NCBI RefSeq assembly: GCF_000143625.1
Contig: NZ_GL379589.1
Span: forward strand, 588,273-652,272
Direction: 5' to 3'
DNA: 64,000 nt
Source: Candidatus Regiella insecticola LSR1
GTDB lineage: Bacteria; Pseudomonadota; Gammaproteobacteria; Enterobacterales; Enterobacteriaceae
Shown here: piece after piece, positions 10,164 through 18,149 of the stretch
Numbering within the stretch: the stretch's first letter is position 1
How the letters are laid out: every line of letters starts with the position of its first letter
Translations under genes and position numbers: made by a program
Notes under the pieces: generated by a model
Told to the model about the DNA's origin: nothing
Database searches by the model: none
Seen by the model: the letters and a program-made list of their open reading frames with translations, nothing else

Positions 10164-10865
10164 TCAATGGCTACAAAATTTTTTAATTTTTTCTGCTATT
10201 TTTTTATTTAGTTGACAAACTCTCGCTTCAGTCAGCTCTAATACCAATGCAATTTCCTTCAAACTCAGTTCTTGCTGATAATAAAGACTTAAAATAAGCT
10301 TTTCTCTGTCATCCAATGTACCAATGGCTTGCCTGAGACTGTCTTGGATAATCATTTGCTCCTCTAACTCTCGGCTTTGCAGCGCATCGTTATGCGTTTC
10401 TAACGAGAGAAGATCATCTAAACTTTCCATAGCCTTGGCATTTTCTAATAACAGATACTCTTGATATTCTTGCGGGGTAATGGATAACTCTGCGGCAATC
10501 TCATCGTAATTAGGTTCATGCCCTAACCTTTTTCCCAATTCTCTTATCGCTTCGTTTGTTTTGTGTGTTTTTTGCCTTAATCTTCGGGGACGCCAATCAT
10601 GCTCACGCAATTGATCCAGTATTGCACCGCGAATACGATGCACCGCATAAGCGGCAAATTGTTGATCGGGATGCCCATAGCGGCGCAGAGCCTCAAGCAA
10701 TCCCATTAATGCAATTTGCTGCATATCTTCTCTTTCTAAAACGCTGTCGGCTTGAAACGATAGCTGCCGAACGACACGTTTTACTAGGGGTAAATAAGCA
10801 TCAAGATATTTCCCTTCATCCAGAGAGGTCAATGCTATATTTTCATCAATACATATCATTGTCAT
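10164..10865 (-). CDS. lafS: Flagellar sigma-28 factor LafS (FliA-like)
   Basis: A sigma-70-family flagellar sigma factor of about 233 aa. Visible parts are region 2 (LPLVKRVVRQLS, DMQQIALMGLLEALRRYG, FAAYAVHRIRGAILDQLRE), region 3 (DEIAAELSITPQEYQEYL) and region 4 (LDDREKLILSLYYQQELSLKEIALVLELTEARVCQL). It should direct transcription of lafA and other late genes. The longest frame starts at 10904 and overlaps lafF. I prefer the ATG at 10865, just past the lafF stop, though no good Shine-Dalgarno decides it. The neighbours are lafF upstream and lafT downstream. No lesion is visible. Confidence 0.87.
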   Translation of the reverse strand: MTMICIDENIALTSLDEGKYLDAYLPLVKRVVRQLSFQADSVLEREDMQQIALMGLLEALRRYGHPDQQFAAYAVHRIRGAILDQLREHDWRPRRLRQKTHKTNEAIRELGKRLGHEPNYDEIAAELSITPQEYQEYLLLENAKAMESLDDLLSLETHNDALQSRELEEQMIIQDSLRQAIGTLDDREKLILSLYYQQELSLKEIALVLELTEARVCQLNKKIAEKIKKFCSH

Positions 10866-10869
10866 AGAA

Positions 10870-11333
10870 TTATTGAAAAACCATTTTACTAATAACAACA
10901 TCATCGAATGGCATAGGAACTTTTAATTCATTAAAGTTTCTTTGATATTCACTCATTAAGCTTTGGCGTAAATCAGCAATAGTAAAACTACGGATTTCTT
11001 GATAATTCATACCAGAAAGTAAATTCACAGTGGCACCACGAATGGCAGGTGTTAGCGCTGTTACTTTTTTAACATCCGCGTCATCACCGGTGGCAATGCC
11101 CAATTCTAATAGCATATAACGCTCTTCATCATCGATATTCTTAAGCGTGATAACCATATTTTTAATTTCAACAAACTGTACCGGTTTACTTCCCCGCACA
11201 AAATGTTTTGGGCACCATATGGGTGGATTAATTCGCTCCTTTTTATATTACGCTGATAATTAAATGCCATCCATCCAGCAACAACAGTGGCAACAATAAC
11301 TAAAAATATCAGTATTTTTGACCTCTTAGACAT
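10870..11333 (-). pseudogene. lafF: lafF (FliL-like), frameshifted
   Basis: Two overlapping phases together make one FliL-type protein, the basal-body protein that works with the stators. The upstream phase (start near 11333) gives the N-terminal membrane segment (ILIFLVIVATVVAGWMAF). The downstream phase (to 10870) gives the periplasmic domain (PVQFVEIKNMVITLKN, then ALTPAIRGATVNLLSGMNYQEI and the C-terminal VVISKMVFQ). The switch falls around 11175-11225, where the first phase runs on into unrelated residues. A single-base indel near the GGGG run is the simplest cause. The second phase lacks its own plausible start for a membrane protein, so I call it inactivated unless the shift is corrected. 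Confidence 0.72.
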
Positions 11334-11362
11334 AATCATAAATAACCCACTAAACTAATCCA

Positions 11363-12401
11363 TTAAACGGTTGCTAAAAGAGTGCCATCACCACCTGCAC
11401 TCTGCTCTTCTTCAATAGTCATATTTCCAGCAGCACTGATGTGTGATCCTGATTCAAGTGTCCGTTGTTTCTGTTGTTGTTGTTTGTCACCAGAAGAAAT
11501 TTGCACTTCCACCTGATGGGTCGTCACTGACGTTAGATTTTGCCGCAGTTCGTCACTGCTTTGTTGCAACATATGATAAATATCCCCTTGACTGGCATTA
11601 ATCTGAATCTGTAATTTTCCCGCGTTGACACTGACAGAAATATCTATTTTTCCCATCTCAGGGGGATCAAGACGAATACTGGCGTGCTGCGTTCCCTTTT
11701 CTATTTGCAGCTTTAATCTTTCCCCCAGCAGCGTACGTAATTGCTGTGGCCATTGATCTTTATCGTTTGTTAGAGTGAACGGTTTCTCTAAAGCGCTAAT
11801 CCCCTCCCCCGCTGGAGCATGATTTAAATTAGATTGCGCTATTAAGGTTGTTGGCACATTGGTTGGATTAGCAGGCGTCGGATTTGAGCGTACAATGAGG
11901 CTATCAGATGTCTCCTTTGCGTTTGCCGTGACCAAATTGACTTTAGTTTCAGCCGTTGACCATCGCCCCGGTGTTTCTACTGATATTAAAGGGGGGTTTT
12001 GGCTGAGAGCGGATGCATTATCATGCTCAGCATCAGATGAGGATACAGATTGCTGCATCCCCATCGGCGCTAAATAAGGTGGCAAAGAGGCTAATAGCGT
12101 CTCTAATAACGGCTGATTTTGCGCTTATTGCCTCATTGTGAGGCATTTTTTCCTGCCCTTGCGCCGCTAACACAAAATCCAAAGGATCAACAACAACAGC
12201 CGGGCTGTCGATTTCTTCACTCACAAAGCTAGCCGGGGTTAAGGGGGGGGATAGATCGGCTCCCATCTGCGTGAATACATCATTAAATGTTTCCCGCAAC
12301 TCTACAGCCCCAGCCTCAGATATTTTAGAGATTGCAATAGGTATTTTGTTTTCGCTTTTTTGCCCGCTTGGTAGCGCAGAATTGATCGACGGCGTATTCA
12401 C
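11363..12401 (-). pseudogene. lafE: lafE (FliK-like hook-length control), frameshifted
   Basis: The N-terminal phase (12401 to 12033, from MNTPSINSALPSGQ) and the C-terminal phase (12085 to 11363) together resemble FliK. The second part holds the FliK C-terminal domain signature (IRLDPPEMGKIDISVSVNAG, then LQIQINASQGDIYHMLQQS and DELRQNLTS). Reading the second phase upstream of its first ATG gives NQPLLETLLASLPPYLAPMG, which continues the hydrophobic stretch expected here, until a TAA near 12128. The break is therefore at about 12115-12130, near an AAAA run, and looks like a one-base indel. FliK sets hook length and switches export specificity, so its loss should stop filament assembly. Confidence 0.75.
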
Positions 12402-12452
12402 TTTACTGTCCTCTTATCAGCGTTGCATAAATTTCCATTCATTCCTTATTCC

Positions 12453-12836
12453 TTATTTTTTTCCTAATGTTTGCCAACCGTTATAAAGATTAGTGATGAT
12501 GCCTTCGACCTCTACAATTAACTCGATGGATAACTGATTACTGGCGTCATACAGCCGATACACACAATAGTCATATAAACGTGCTAAATTCGCCGCAACG
12601 GAGCCGCCGTTGTCAAAATCGAGCACTGCCGTCAACGCATTGATAATATCAATGCATTTATTGACGCTTGTCGCCTTGTGTTCATAACGCTTAGCTTTGA
12701 TATGGCTTTTGGTTCGTATCAACTCATCCATCAGCGCTGAAAACAACATCAACACCAGTTGATGCGAGGTCGCAACACAAGCTTGAGCAGCGATATCATC
12801 CTGCTGATACAAACGATAATCTTGGTTTTGATACAT
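12453..12836 (-). CDS. lafC: Lateral flagellin chaperone LafC (FliS-like)
   Basis: A 127-aa helical protein that fits FliS, the cytosolic export chaperone that holds flagellin monomers. It has a Tyr/Gln-rich N-terminus (YQNQDYRLYQQDDIAAQA), the conserved helix HQLVLMLFSALMDELIRTKSHI, then KCIDIINALTAVLDFDNGGSVAANLARLYDYCVYRLYDAS. Normal length for the family. It lies 18 bases after lafB, the usual fliD-fliS order. The FliT homologue (lafD) that normally follows is missing: only about 50 bases separate lafC from lafE. Confidence 0.85.
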   Translation of the reverse strand: MYQNQDYRLYQQDDIAAQACVATSHQLVLMLFSALMDELIRTKSHIKAKRYEHKATSVNKCIDIINALTAVLDFDNGGSVAANLARLYDYCVYRLYDASNQLSIELIVEVEGIITNLYNGWQTLGKK

Positions 12837-12854
12837 ACACCGGGTTCCGTTTTT

Positions 12855-14129
12855 CTAATAATTGCGCCTTGACGGGAAATGAGTTTCGACGAACCTTTTG
12901 TTCTTAAGCTCATTTATTGCATTTTGTCTTAATCTTTTTTCTGACTCTTCTTTAAATTTCTCCAGCGCTGTCTGGTGTGCTTTTTCCTTAGCGGTAAGCT
13001 CCTTATCTTTTTCTGCTAAGCGCCTTAAATTCAATTGAATAAAACTCTCACTGCTTTTACCTTTAATGTTTTTGGGAGGATCAAAATAAACCGATAACTT
13101 ATTTATCATACGGTTAACCAATCCGTTTTCTCCGTTAAATATTGTCGTCAAAGCGTTAGGATTTTGTTTTAATAAAGTGGCTAAATTTTTATCAACTGTC
13201 AGTTTTCCGCTTCTTTCTATTTGTACCACTCGTGTCTTCAGTTCTCTTATTTCATTTAGACATGAACGTTTTAAGTTAATAATATGGTCATTACCGGCAG
13301 CATCGAGTGCGTTATATGCCTGAACAAATTTTTCTACTTGTTGTGTCGTTGCTGATGTATCGAGAGAAAGAGAGAAAGAGACGGGACTAGAGCCGGTAAG
13401 TTTTTTCAGCTCAATGGAAAAGCCGGACACAATATCATCAAATTGATTGCTTGGATTGCTCGTTGCTTGGCCATCAATATTAATGTGTGCATCTTGCGCT
13501 TGGCGCTCCTCTCCTCCAGTCAATAGGCTGGAAGTCACGCTCATTGTATTGGCGACACCGCTTTCACTGCTTGCTAAGCTAAATGTTTTTTTGCCATCGA
13601 GACGATAAATTAAAGCAACGATTCCTTTATTATCGGGATGCGTATTGATAGCTTGTTGCAAACCTTCTAACGTCTTGTTCTGTAGTGCAGATAAATCGAT
13701 TTCAAATGACTTACTGTTGATGGCCAATGTTAATAAACCACTCGCCTTAGCAATCTGATCATCATCAAGGGATTTATAAATAATTTTATGCTCACTGGCT
13801 AACGCGAGCACGTCCACTGTATGCGAACTTCTAATCGCTTTACTATCGTGGCTGATCTTGACGTATTTTTCTTGAGGATCACTGCTGATAACAGAATTTT
13901 GTACCATATCAGCATTATTCAATACGTTAAGATCAGCACGAAAAGTCTCTAATGTCTTTTGGAATTCTCCCCATCTATTTTCTTCAGCCTGAAAAATTTT
14001 TCGTTCATTTTTTAAGCTAACATTTTTTAAGCTAACGGATTGAGCATAAAACTGATTCTTCGCCATTTCTTCAGCCTGTTTTTTAAACTCAGGATTATCG
14101 ATTTTAAATCCACTAATACTATCAACCAT
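12855..14129 (-). CDS. lafB: Lateral flagellar filament cap LafB (FliD-like)
   Basis: Filament-cap protein of about 424 aa. The N-terminal region (GFKIDNPEFKKQAEEM) and the middle domain (HTVDVLALASEHKIIYKS, GLLTLAINSKSFEIDLS) fit FliD_N, and the remainder (VSGFSIELKKLTGSSPVSFSLSLD, VEKFVQAYNALD) fits FliD_C. The C-terminal coiled coil (about residues 360-420, rich in Glu/Lys) is expected for the capping pentamer. I use the ATG at 14129, preceded by GAGAGG at a good distance, not the longer 14159 start. No stop or frameshift was found. It lies between lafA and lafC. Confidence 0.82.
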   Translation of the reverse strand: MVDSISGFKIDNPEFKKQAEEMAKNQFYAQSVSLKNVSLKNERKIFQAEENRWGEFQKTLETFRADLNVLNNADMVQNSVISSDPQEKYVKISHDSKAIRSSHTVDVLALASEHKIIYKSLDDDQIAKASGLLTLAINSKSFEIDLSALQNKTLEGLQQAINTHPDNKGIVALIYRLDGKKTFSLASSESGVANTMSVTSSLLTGGEERQAQDAHINIDGQATSNPSNQFDDIVSGFSIELKKLTGSSPVSFSLSLDTSATTQQVEKFVQAYNALDAAGNDHIINLKRSCLNEIRELKTRVVQIERSGKLTVDKNLATLLKQNPNALTTIFNGENGLVNRMINKLSVYFDPPKNIKGKSSESFIQLNLRRLAEKDKELTAKEKAHQTALEKFKEESEKRLRQNAINELKNKRFVETHFPSRRNY

Positions 14130-14283
14130 TATCCCTCTCACTATGTTGAAGTGATCCATATCTTAATTAAATGCAATAAGCATACCAACAATAAGCCATT
14201 GATTTAAAACTATATAAAAATCATTGCGGAAGCATTTTTTCTCTTTTTGGTTTCTAGCGGAAAGCGGCAATAAAATGAGTACT

Positions 14284-14312
14284 AAAAACACCGCCCTAAA
14301 GCGGTGTTTTTA
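14284..14312. terminator. Terminator after lafA
   Basis: Stem AAAACACCGC / GCGGTGTTTT around a 6-base loop (CCTAAA), with T-runs on both sides. It lies between the lafA stop and lafB, so lafA probably ends its transcript here, as is usual for abundant flagellin mRNA. Confidence 0.85.
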
Positions 14313-14345
14313 ATTATCGAAAATCTAAACTAAAGTTTGAGGGCT

Positions 14346-15188
14346 TTAATTCAATACACTACGTACCAATGATTGCTGTGCTTCTTGCTTTTTAGCCAAC
14401 ATCTTCAAAGACAAATCATTGTTTTGCATCGCATTATGAAAATTTTCCATTTCTTCAGCGAGATTGATAGCCGTTAGGTTGCTTTGAGAATCAGTGTTGC
14501 TTTTTAATGTATTGTTTACACTATTGGTTATGTGCCCCAAAAGATTAATATTGACAGATAACTCTGCACGTATATTACCTAACTGTTGCCGTGCTTTACT
14601 TAATATATCAATGGCTTTGGCGGGAACATCAGCAGCAGCTAGATCTAAGCTTTTAAGAGCATCAGAATCCCCCGCCTTAATAAGGTCACGTAATGCCTTT
14701 ACGGCTTCTTTTAAGTTCAGTTTTAACTGATCGTCTTTGCCGGTACCCGTTTGGAATTTCAGCCCTGCCTCACGGCTCAACAGGCCGTCTTCACTCAGGA
14801 TTTTTTCGTTTCTGTAGTTACTCTTTTCAAATATAGACTCCAATTGCTCGCCCAATTTGTTAAATTCTTTGGTTTGTGCCGCTTTCTCTTCAGCGGAAAA
14901 GGTATCATTAGCCGCCTGCAAAGCCAGATCATCCATTTTCACAATGATCGCGCCTACTTCTTCTAACTCACCCTTCATTGTTTGCAACATAGAGGTTGCG
15001 TCAGAAAGGTTACGCAAAGTAACACGTGTCCCACTAGCAGCCGCTTTCATACCGTTAAGAATTTGTTCTTCAGATGGACTTAAATTACGTGAATTACGGG
15101 CAACTTTATCCGAAGCTATATTCATTTCTTTGTTACTGTCTCTAATCGCTGCATGGGCATTAGTCGAAGTTATTGAGCTTATTGGCAT
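14346..15188 (-). CDS. lafA: Lateral flagellin LafA
   Basis: Flagellin of about 280 aa made only of the conserved terminal coiled-coil domains. The N-terminal D0/D1 (SSITSTNAHAAIRDSNKEM, then SPSEEQILNGMKAAASG, and DDLALQAANDTFSAEEKA) and C-terminal D1/D0 (DILSKARQQLGNIRAEL, SNLTAINLAEEMENFHN, ending with QQSLVRSVLN) are present, with a very short variable centre. Start chosen at 15188, because GGAG lies 7-10 bases upstream and the sequence MPISSITST fits flagellin N-termini. The longer frame from 15260 does not. Exported through the flagellar type III apparatus, if one exists. A terminator follows. Confidence 0.88.
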   Translation of the reverse strand: MPISSITSTNAHAAIRDSNKEMNIASDKVARNSRNLSPSEEQILNGMKAAASGTRVTLRNLSDATSMLQTMKGELEEVGAIIVKMDDLALQAANDTFSAEEKAAQTKEFNKLGEQLESIFEKSNYRNEKILSEDGLLSREAGLKFQTGTGKDDQLKLNLKEAVKALRDLIKAGDSDALKSLDLAAADVPAKAIDILSKARQQLGNIRAELSVNINLLGHITNSVNNTLKSNTDSQSNLTAINLAEEMENFHNAMQNNDLSLKMLAKKQEAQQSLVRSVLN

Positions 15189-15288
15189 GATTAATATCTC
15201 CTTAATGAAGGGGCTACCTATTAGCTCCTTGTTGGTACCTGATATAAGCGACATTTGCATCGGAGAAATTAAATCAATTTAATTAAGA

Positions 15289-15296
15289 TAATCGGC
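15289..15296 (-). promoter_or_regulatory. Possible sigma-28 -10 element upstream of lafA
   Basis: The minus strand reads GCCGATTA about 100 bases upstream of the lafA start, one base from the sigma-28 -10 consensus GCCGATAA. A clear TAAAGTTT-like -35 box at the usual spacing is not visible, so this is tentative. It fits control by LafS. Confidence 0.4.
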
Positions 15297-15300
15297 GATT

Positions 15301-15805
15301 AAAATAATAAAATCAGGGATAAAAGGAATGAGAAATCGACATTTTCTGGCTAATTTTAAATAAAAAATGGCTTATTTAAGCTTGTTATAAAATTATTTAT
15401 ATCGGGTCAAATAAACATATTTATTACATAATTAATTATATTTATTAACATTCGCTGAATTCAATTGAAATCTTTATCATGGCAGTATGAAAATTAAATA
15501 TTTATCAATTAAATTCAATAATATAGAAAAACAATTCAATCTTGGCTTGACGCAAAATCAAAAGAAATCAGTCTATTAATCATCAAACTATTGATTATTT
15601 TTTCTTTGTAGAGTAAAAATATTAAATTGATTAAATAACTTAAATTTTATTTAAAATGTCTATCTCTTGTTTCAACAAGGTTGAAAAACACAAAATTAAA
15701 AAAAAGACAATCAAAAATATTCATTGTCTTATATTAAAACTATTATCATTTAGGTAAAAATAAGGATTGACATGACACTTTTTTCTTATATGTTGAATCA
15801 TTGCC
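15301..15805. other. AT-rich intergenic region between lafA and the regulator
   Basis: About 500 bases with no ORF and very low GC, separating the divergent lafA and the ToxR-like gene, so it should hold the promoters of both. One small hairpin (AAGACAAT / ATTGTCTT, about 15705-15732) is visible. I see no other structure. Confidence 0.5.
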
Positions 15806-16933
15806 ATGAAAAAACGTTTATATTCTGTTAATAATTGGCGGGTTGATCTTTATTCCGGGTGCATGACTCATCAATATTCTGGTGAGACAAAACGCCTTGG
15901 TGAGTATCAGCTGAAATTGCTCGATATCTTGTTACAGCATGCGGGCGAGATCCTTTCTCGTGATCAACTGACCCATTTAGTGTGGGAAAAACGTGTGATT
16001 GGTAACAATAGCCTGCCCAATGCAATTCATACCTTGAGGAGTGCGCTGAATGATAATAAAAAACAACAGCGTATTATTCAAACCATCCCTAAAAAAGGTT
16101 ATTTACTCGATGCTTCTTATTGTATCGCTATCGAAAAAGAGGATCACTCATCGGCAAATGAGAACATGCCTCCGAAAAATATACCCTTCGCCTTTGAAGT
16201 TGCCGCTAGGCGGCCAGGGGGTGAGACCGATGAGCGTAGACAACTACGTGATTCGGCGATCCCCCGCAGTCAACAATGCGGCGGCTTCAAAGGCGAAGGG
16301 TATAACCTCACTGATGACAATAATCATGATGCGGATAAAGATCAAAATAAACCATATCAAGATAATAACAGCGCTTTTCAGCCAGCTGAAAAAGATCGCT
16401 TTCAGCTAGCAGTAACCCATTGCCCAAACTTTAGCGAAAAAAAATCGATTCTGGTTTCTTGGTGGTTGTTAGCAAAAAAAATATTTTTATTAGCGAGAGT
16501 CAAAATAATTTTCGCTATTTTATTAACCATTGCGGTGAGTGGCTGCATTTTGTTTGTTATCGATCCTCATAACCATTCATCATCCCATTTCTTTGCCGAA
16601 GAACAAAAACAGAGCCTTTATAGCCATATCCGTTTATTTAAAATAAAGGATCCGACGCAACGCATAAAAAATGAAGACGATCTTCATGATAGATTGAAAG
16701 ATACGCTGTTTTTACTTAATAAAAACAGTAAAACAAAAAAAATGCACTTGAGTATTTATTATCATCTATCACTAGACAAACTCGATTACACCTTCGTCAT
16801 TGAGAATGATTGTAAAAAACAACAGCTCAATATGAGTATCTACCATTGGCGTCTTGACAATAAAAATCTAAATCATCTCATTTACCGTGAAACAGAGAGA
16901 AAGATGAATGAAATTCTTCCCTGTGATAACTAA
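15806..16933 (+). CDS. lafZ: ToxR/CadC-like transmembrane regulator, LafZ-like, with in-frame repeat insertion
   Basis: A 375-aa protein. Residues about 5-110 form a winged-helix trans_reg_C DNA-binding domain (RLGEYQLKLLDILLQHAGEILSR, VWEKRVIGNNSLPNAIHTLR, IIQTIPKKGYLL). A variable linker follows, then one membrane segment at about residues 230-252 (IIFAILLTIAVSGCILFVI), and a periplasmic C-terminus with Cys residues. This is the layout of ToxR/CadC. Flag-2 loci of E. coli carry such a gene (lafZ) next to lafA, which fits the position here. The name is therefore by context and architecture. Residues about 126-166 are encoded by an ERIC-like repeat (16180-16304), read in frame within the linker. 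The gene is otherwise open throughout, and its 3' end overlaps the next gene by 26 bases. Confidence 0.65.
   Translation: MKKRLYSVNNWRVDLYSGCMTHQYSGETKRLGEYQLKLLDILLQHAGEILSRDQLTHLVWEKRVIGNNSLPNAIHTLRSALNDNKKQQRIIQTIPKKGYLLDASYCIAIEKEDHSSANENMPPKNIPFAFEVAARRPGGETDERRQLRDSAIPRSQQCGGFKGEGYNLTDDNNHDADKDQNKPYQDNNSAFQPAEKDRFQLAVTHCPNFSEKKSILVSWWLLAKKIFLLARVKIIFAILLTIAVSGCILFVIDPHNHSSSHFFAEEQKQSLYSHIRLFKIKDPTQRIKNEDDLHDRLKDTLFLLNKNSKTKKMHLSIYYHLSLDKLDYTFVIENDCKKQQLNMSIYHWRLDNKNLNHLIYRETERKMNEILPCDN
16180..16304. repeat. Family A (ERIC-like) repeat inside the lafZ-like gene, copy A2
   Basis: A 125-bp palindrome, TATACCCTTCGCCTTTGAAG to CTTCAAAGGCGAAGGGTATA, wholly inside the coding region. If the flanking TA is a target duplication, the net addition is 123 bp (41 codons), which preserves the frame. 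It is translated as a segment containing FEVAARRP and [12 protein letters not shown]. The same frame is used in rlmKL (36625-36749). Confidence 0.93.
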
Positions 16934-17354
16934 TTTTATCCTGTTAATAATAATCCAATGGCTAGCCTCGTCTTCCGTTTTCAGTGCTAGCGAAATGACA
17001 AATAAAAAAATAAATCACCTACAAATTGGTTTTTACGATTTACTGTCGAAAAAAAAAGAAATTTATGATGTCAAAATAGTTATCAACCAAAATACACTGC
17101 TCAGTACTATTGTTGACCCTAATGATAATCGCTTTATTTTTAAAGGGAAGTTCGTGCAAAAATCTTTACCAGGACGGCCACTTGAATACCATTACACGCC
17201 TATTTTTTACCATAATCCCACTTCCGGTCTTATGGTCGATGGATTAATAGATGATTTTACACAGCATAATACGCCACCCTTTACCCCAATATGGGTAAAC
17301 GGACAATTAATAATGTTTGGACAAGGGGGAATATTTGTTGATGAGAACGGATGA
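16908..17354 (+). CDS. Secreted protein of unknown function next to the LafZ-like regulator
   Basis: A 148-aa protein with a signal-peptide-like N-terminus (FILLIIIQWLASSSVFSAS, likely cleavage after residue about 27), then a soluble domain with several aromatic and Asp-rich strands (IVDPNDNRFIFKGKF, YHYTPIFYHNPTSGLMVDGL). The start overlaps the end of the regulator by 26 bases, so the two are probably translationally coupled. Such pairs often couple a ToxR-like regulator with a periplasmic partner (as ToxS does for ToxR), but I see no sequence match to ToxS and do not assign that role. No lesion is visible. Confidence 0.65.
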   Translation: MKFFPVITNFILLIIIQWLASSSVFSASEMTNKKINHLQIGFYDLLSKKKEIYDVKIVINQNTLLSTIVDPNDNRFIFKGKFVQKSLPGRPLEYHYTPIFYHNPTSGLMVDGLIDDFTQHNTPPFTPIWVNGQLIMFGQGGIFVDENG

Positions 17355-17371
17355 TTTTTATTCAAAAAAGT

Positions 17372-17436
17372 AGACTTCTGGCAAAACCTACTGAAGATTT
17401 AACTTCGTACTACGCAGTAGGTTTTGCCAGAAGTCT
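17372..17436. repeat. Short inverted-repeat element (family D, MITE-like)
   Basis: A 65-bp element with near-perfect 22-bp terminal arms starting AGACTTCTGGCAAAACCTAC and only about 21 bases between them. The arm resembles the IS5 end AGACCTCTTTCGAAACC, so it may be a non-autonomous relative of a different IS5-type element. Flanking trinucleotides are AGT and ATT. It lies between two convergent genes. Confidence 0.75.
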
Positions 17437-17444
17437 ATTAAAAA

Positions 17445-17792
17445 TCACAGTTCCTTATCGCTAAGATCGCGCACATCCGTTGTCTTGCCATTACGACTAA
17501 CAGAAGCGATCCCCTTTTGGGCTGCCGCATCAGAATTGTAAAATTCGCTCTTACCAATGACTTGATGATTTTTAGCTTTCAATAAGAAATAAGGTTCATT
17601 TCTAACATTAAGCTTCACTTCATATTGCTTCTCATCGGGGGAATTGGTTTGTACCGAAGCAATACCATTTTCTGCCGAGGCTTTACTAACATACATCTCA
17701 CTCGTCAAAATAATCTCGTGGTTGCCTGCTTTTAAATTAAAATAATATTGCCCGTTTTTCGCTTTTTTAATTTCATAGTAACCGTTAATCAT
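17445..17792 (-). CDS. yegP: YegP-like protein with two DUF1508 repeats
   Basis: A 115-aa cytosolic protein built of two DUF1508 units, residues about 4-50 (YYEIKKAKNGQYYFNLKAGN, then ILTSEMYVSKASAENGIASV) and about 56-105 (YEVKLNVRNEPYFLLKAKN, then GKSEFYNSDAAAQKGIASV). Length and layout match YegP of E. coli (about 110 aa), whose function is unknown. The start at 17792 has GGAAA upstream. It converges with the secreted ORF across the family D element. Confidence 0.83.
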   Translation of the reverse strand: MINGYYEIKKAKNGQYYFNLKAGNHEIILTSEMYVSKASAENGIASVQTNSPDEKQYEVKLNVRNEPYFLLKAKNHQVIGKSEFYNSDAAAQKGIASVSRNGKTTDVRDLSDKEL

Positions 17793-17989
17793 GATATTTT
17801 CCTTTCTTTGTTGGCTAGAAATCTCTAACCAGTTTAGTCTAGGTTAACAGTTTTGCTGTTATTTAGAGCAATTATTTAGAGCAATATTTGTTCTTATGAA
17901 GGGAAGTTTTATCTTAACCTGTTATTTTGGGGGGTAACGTGGTGCTCCCTCTTTTTTTACGATATATTTTATTCAATGCGCTGTAAAAC

Positions 17990-18007
17990 CCCGCCTTTCA
18001 AGGCGGG
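17990..18007. terminator. GC-rich hairpin upstream of mrdA
   Basis: An 8-bp stem CCCGCCTT / AAGGCGGG with a 2-base loop. On the minus strand it is followed by GTTTTAC, on the plus strand by no T-run, so it is at best a weak minus-strand terminator. No minus-strand gene ends here, so it may be a remnant. Confidence 0.4.
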
Positions 18008-18149
18008 CTCCCCTCAACAATTTCAGTCAGAGAAGGTATCAACGCACAATCAGTATCAAGAGCCATCAACATCAATAAGAGCAGCCACCCTTACCCATCG
18101 GGGATAATTGGAAGATCAACCTGAATAATAATGAAATAGCATTAGCCGA

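Noticed and set aside
15806..16933. The regulator as a pseudogene because of the repeat in it
   Set aside because: The frame stays open through the repeat and both domains are intact, so it is listed as a gene with an insertion.
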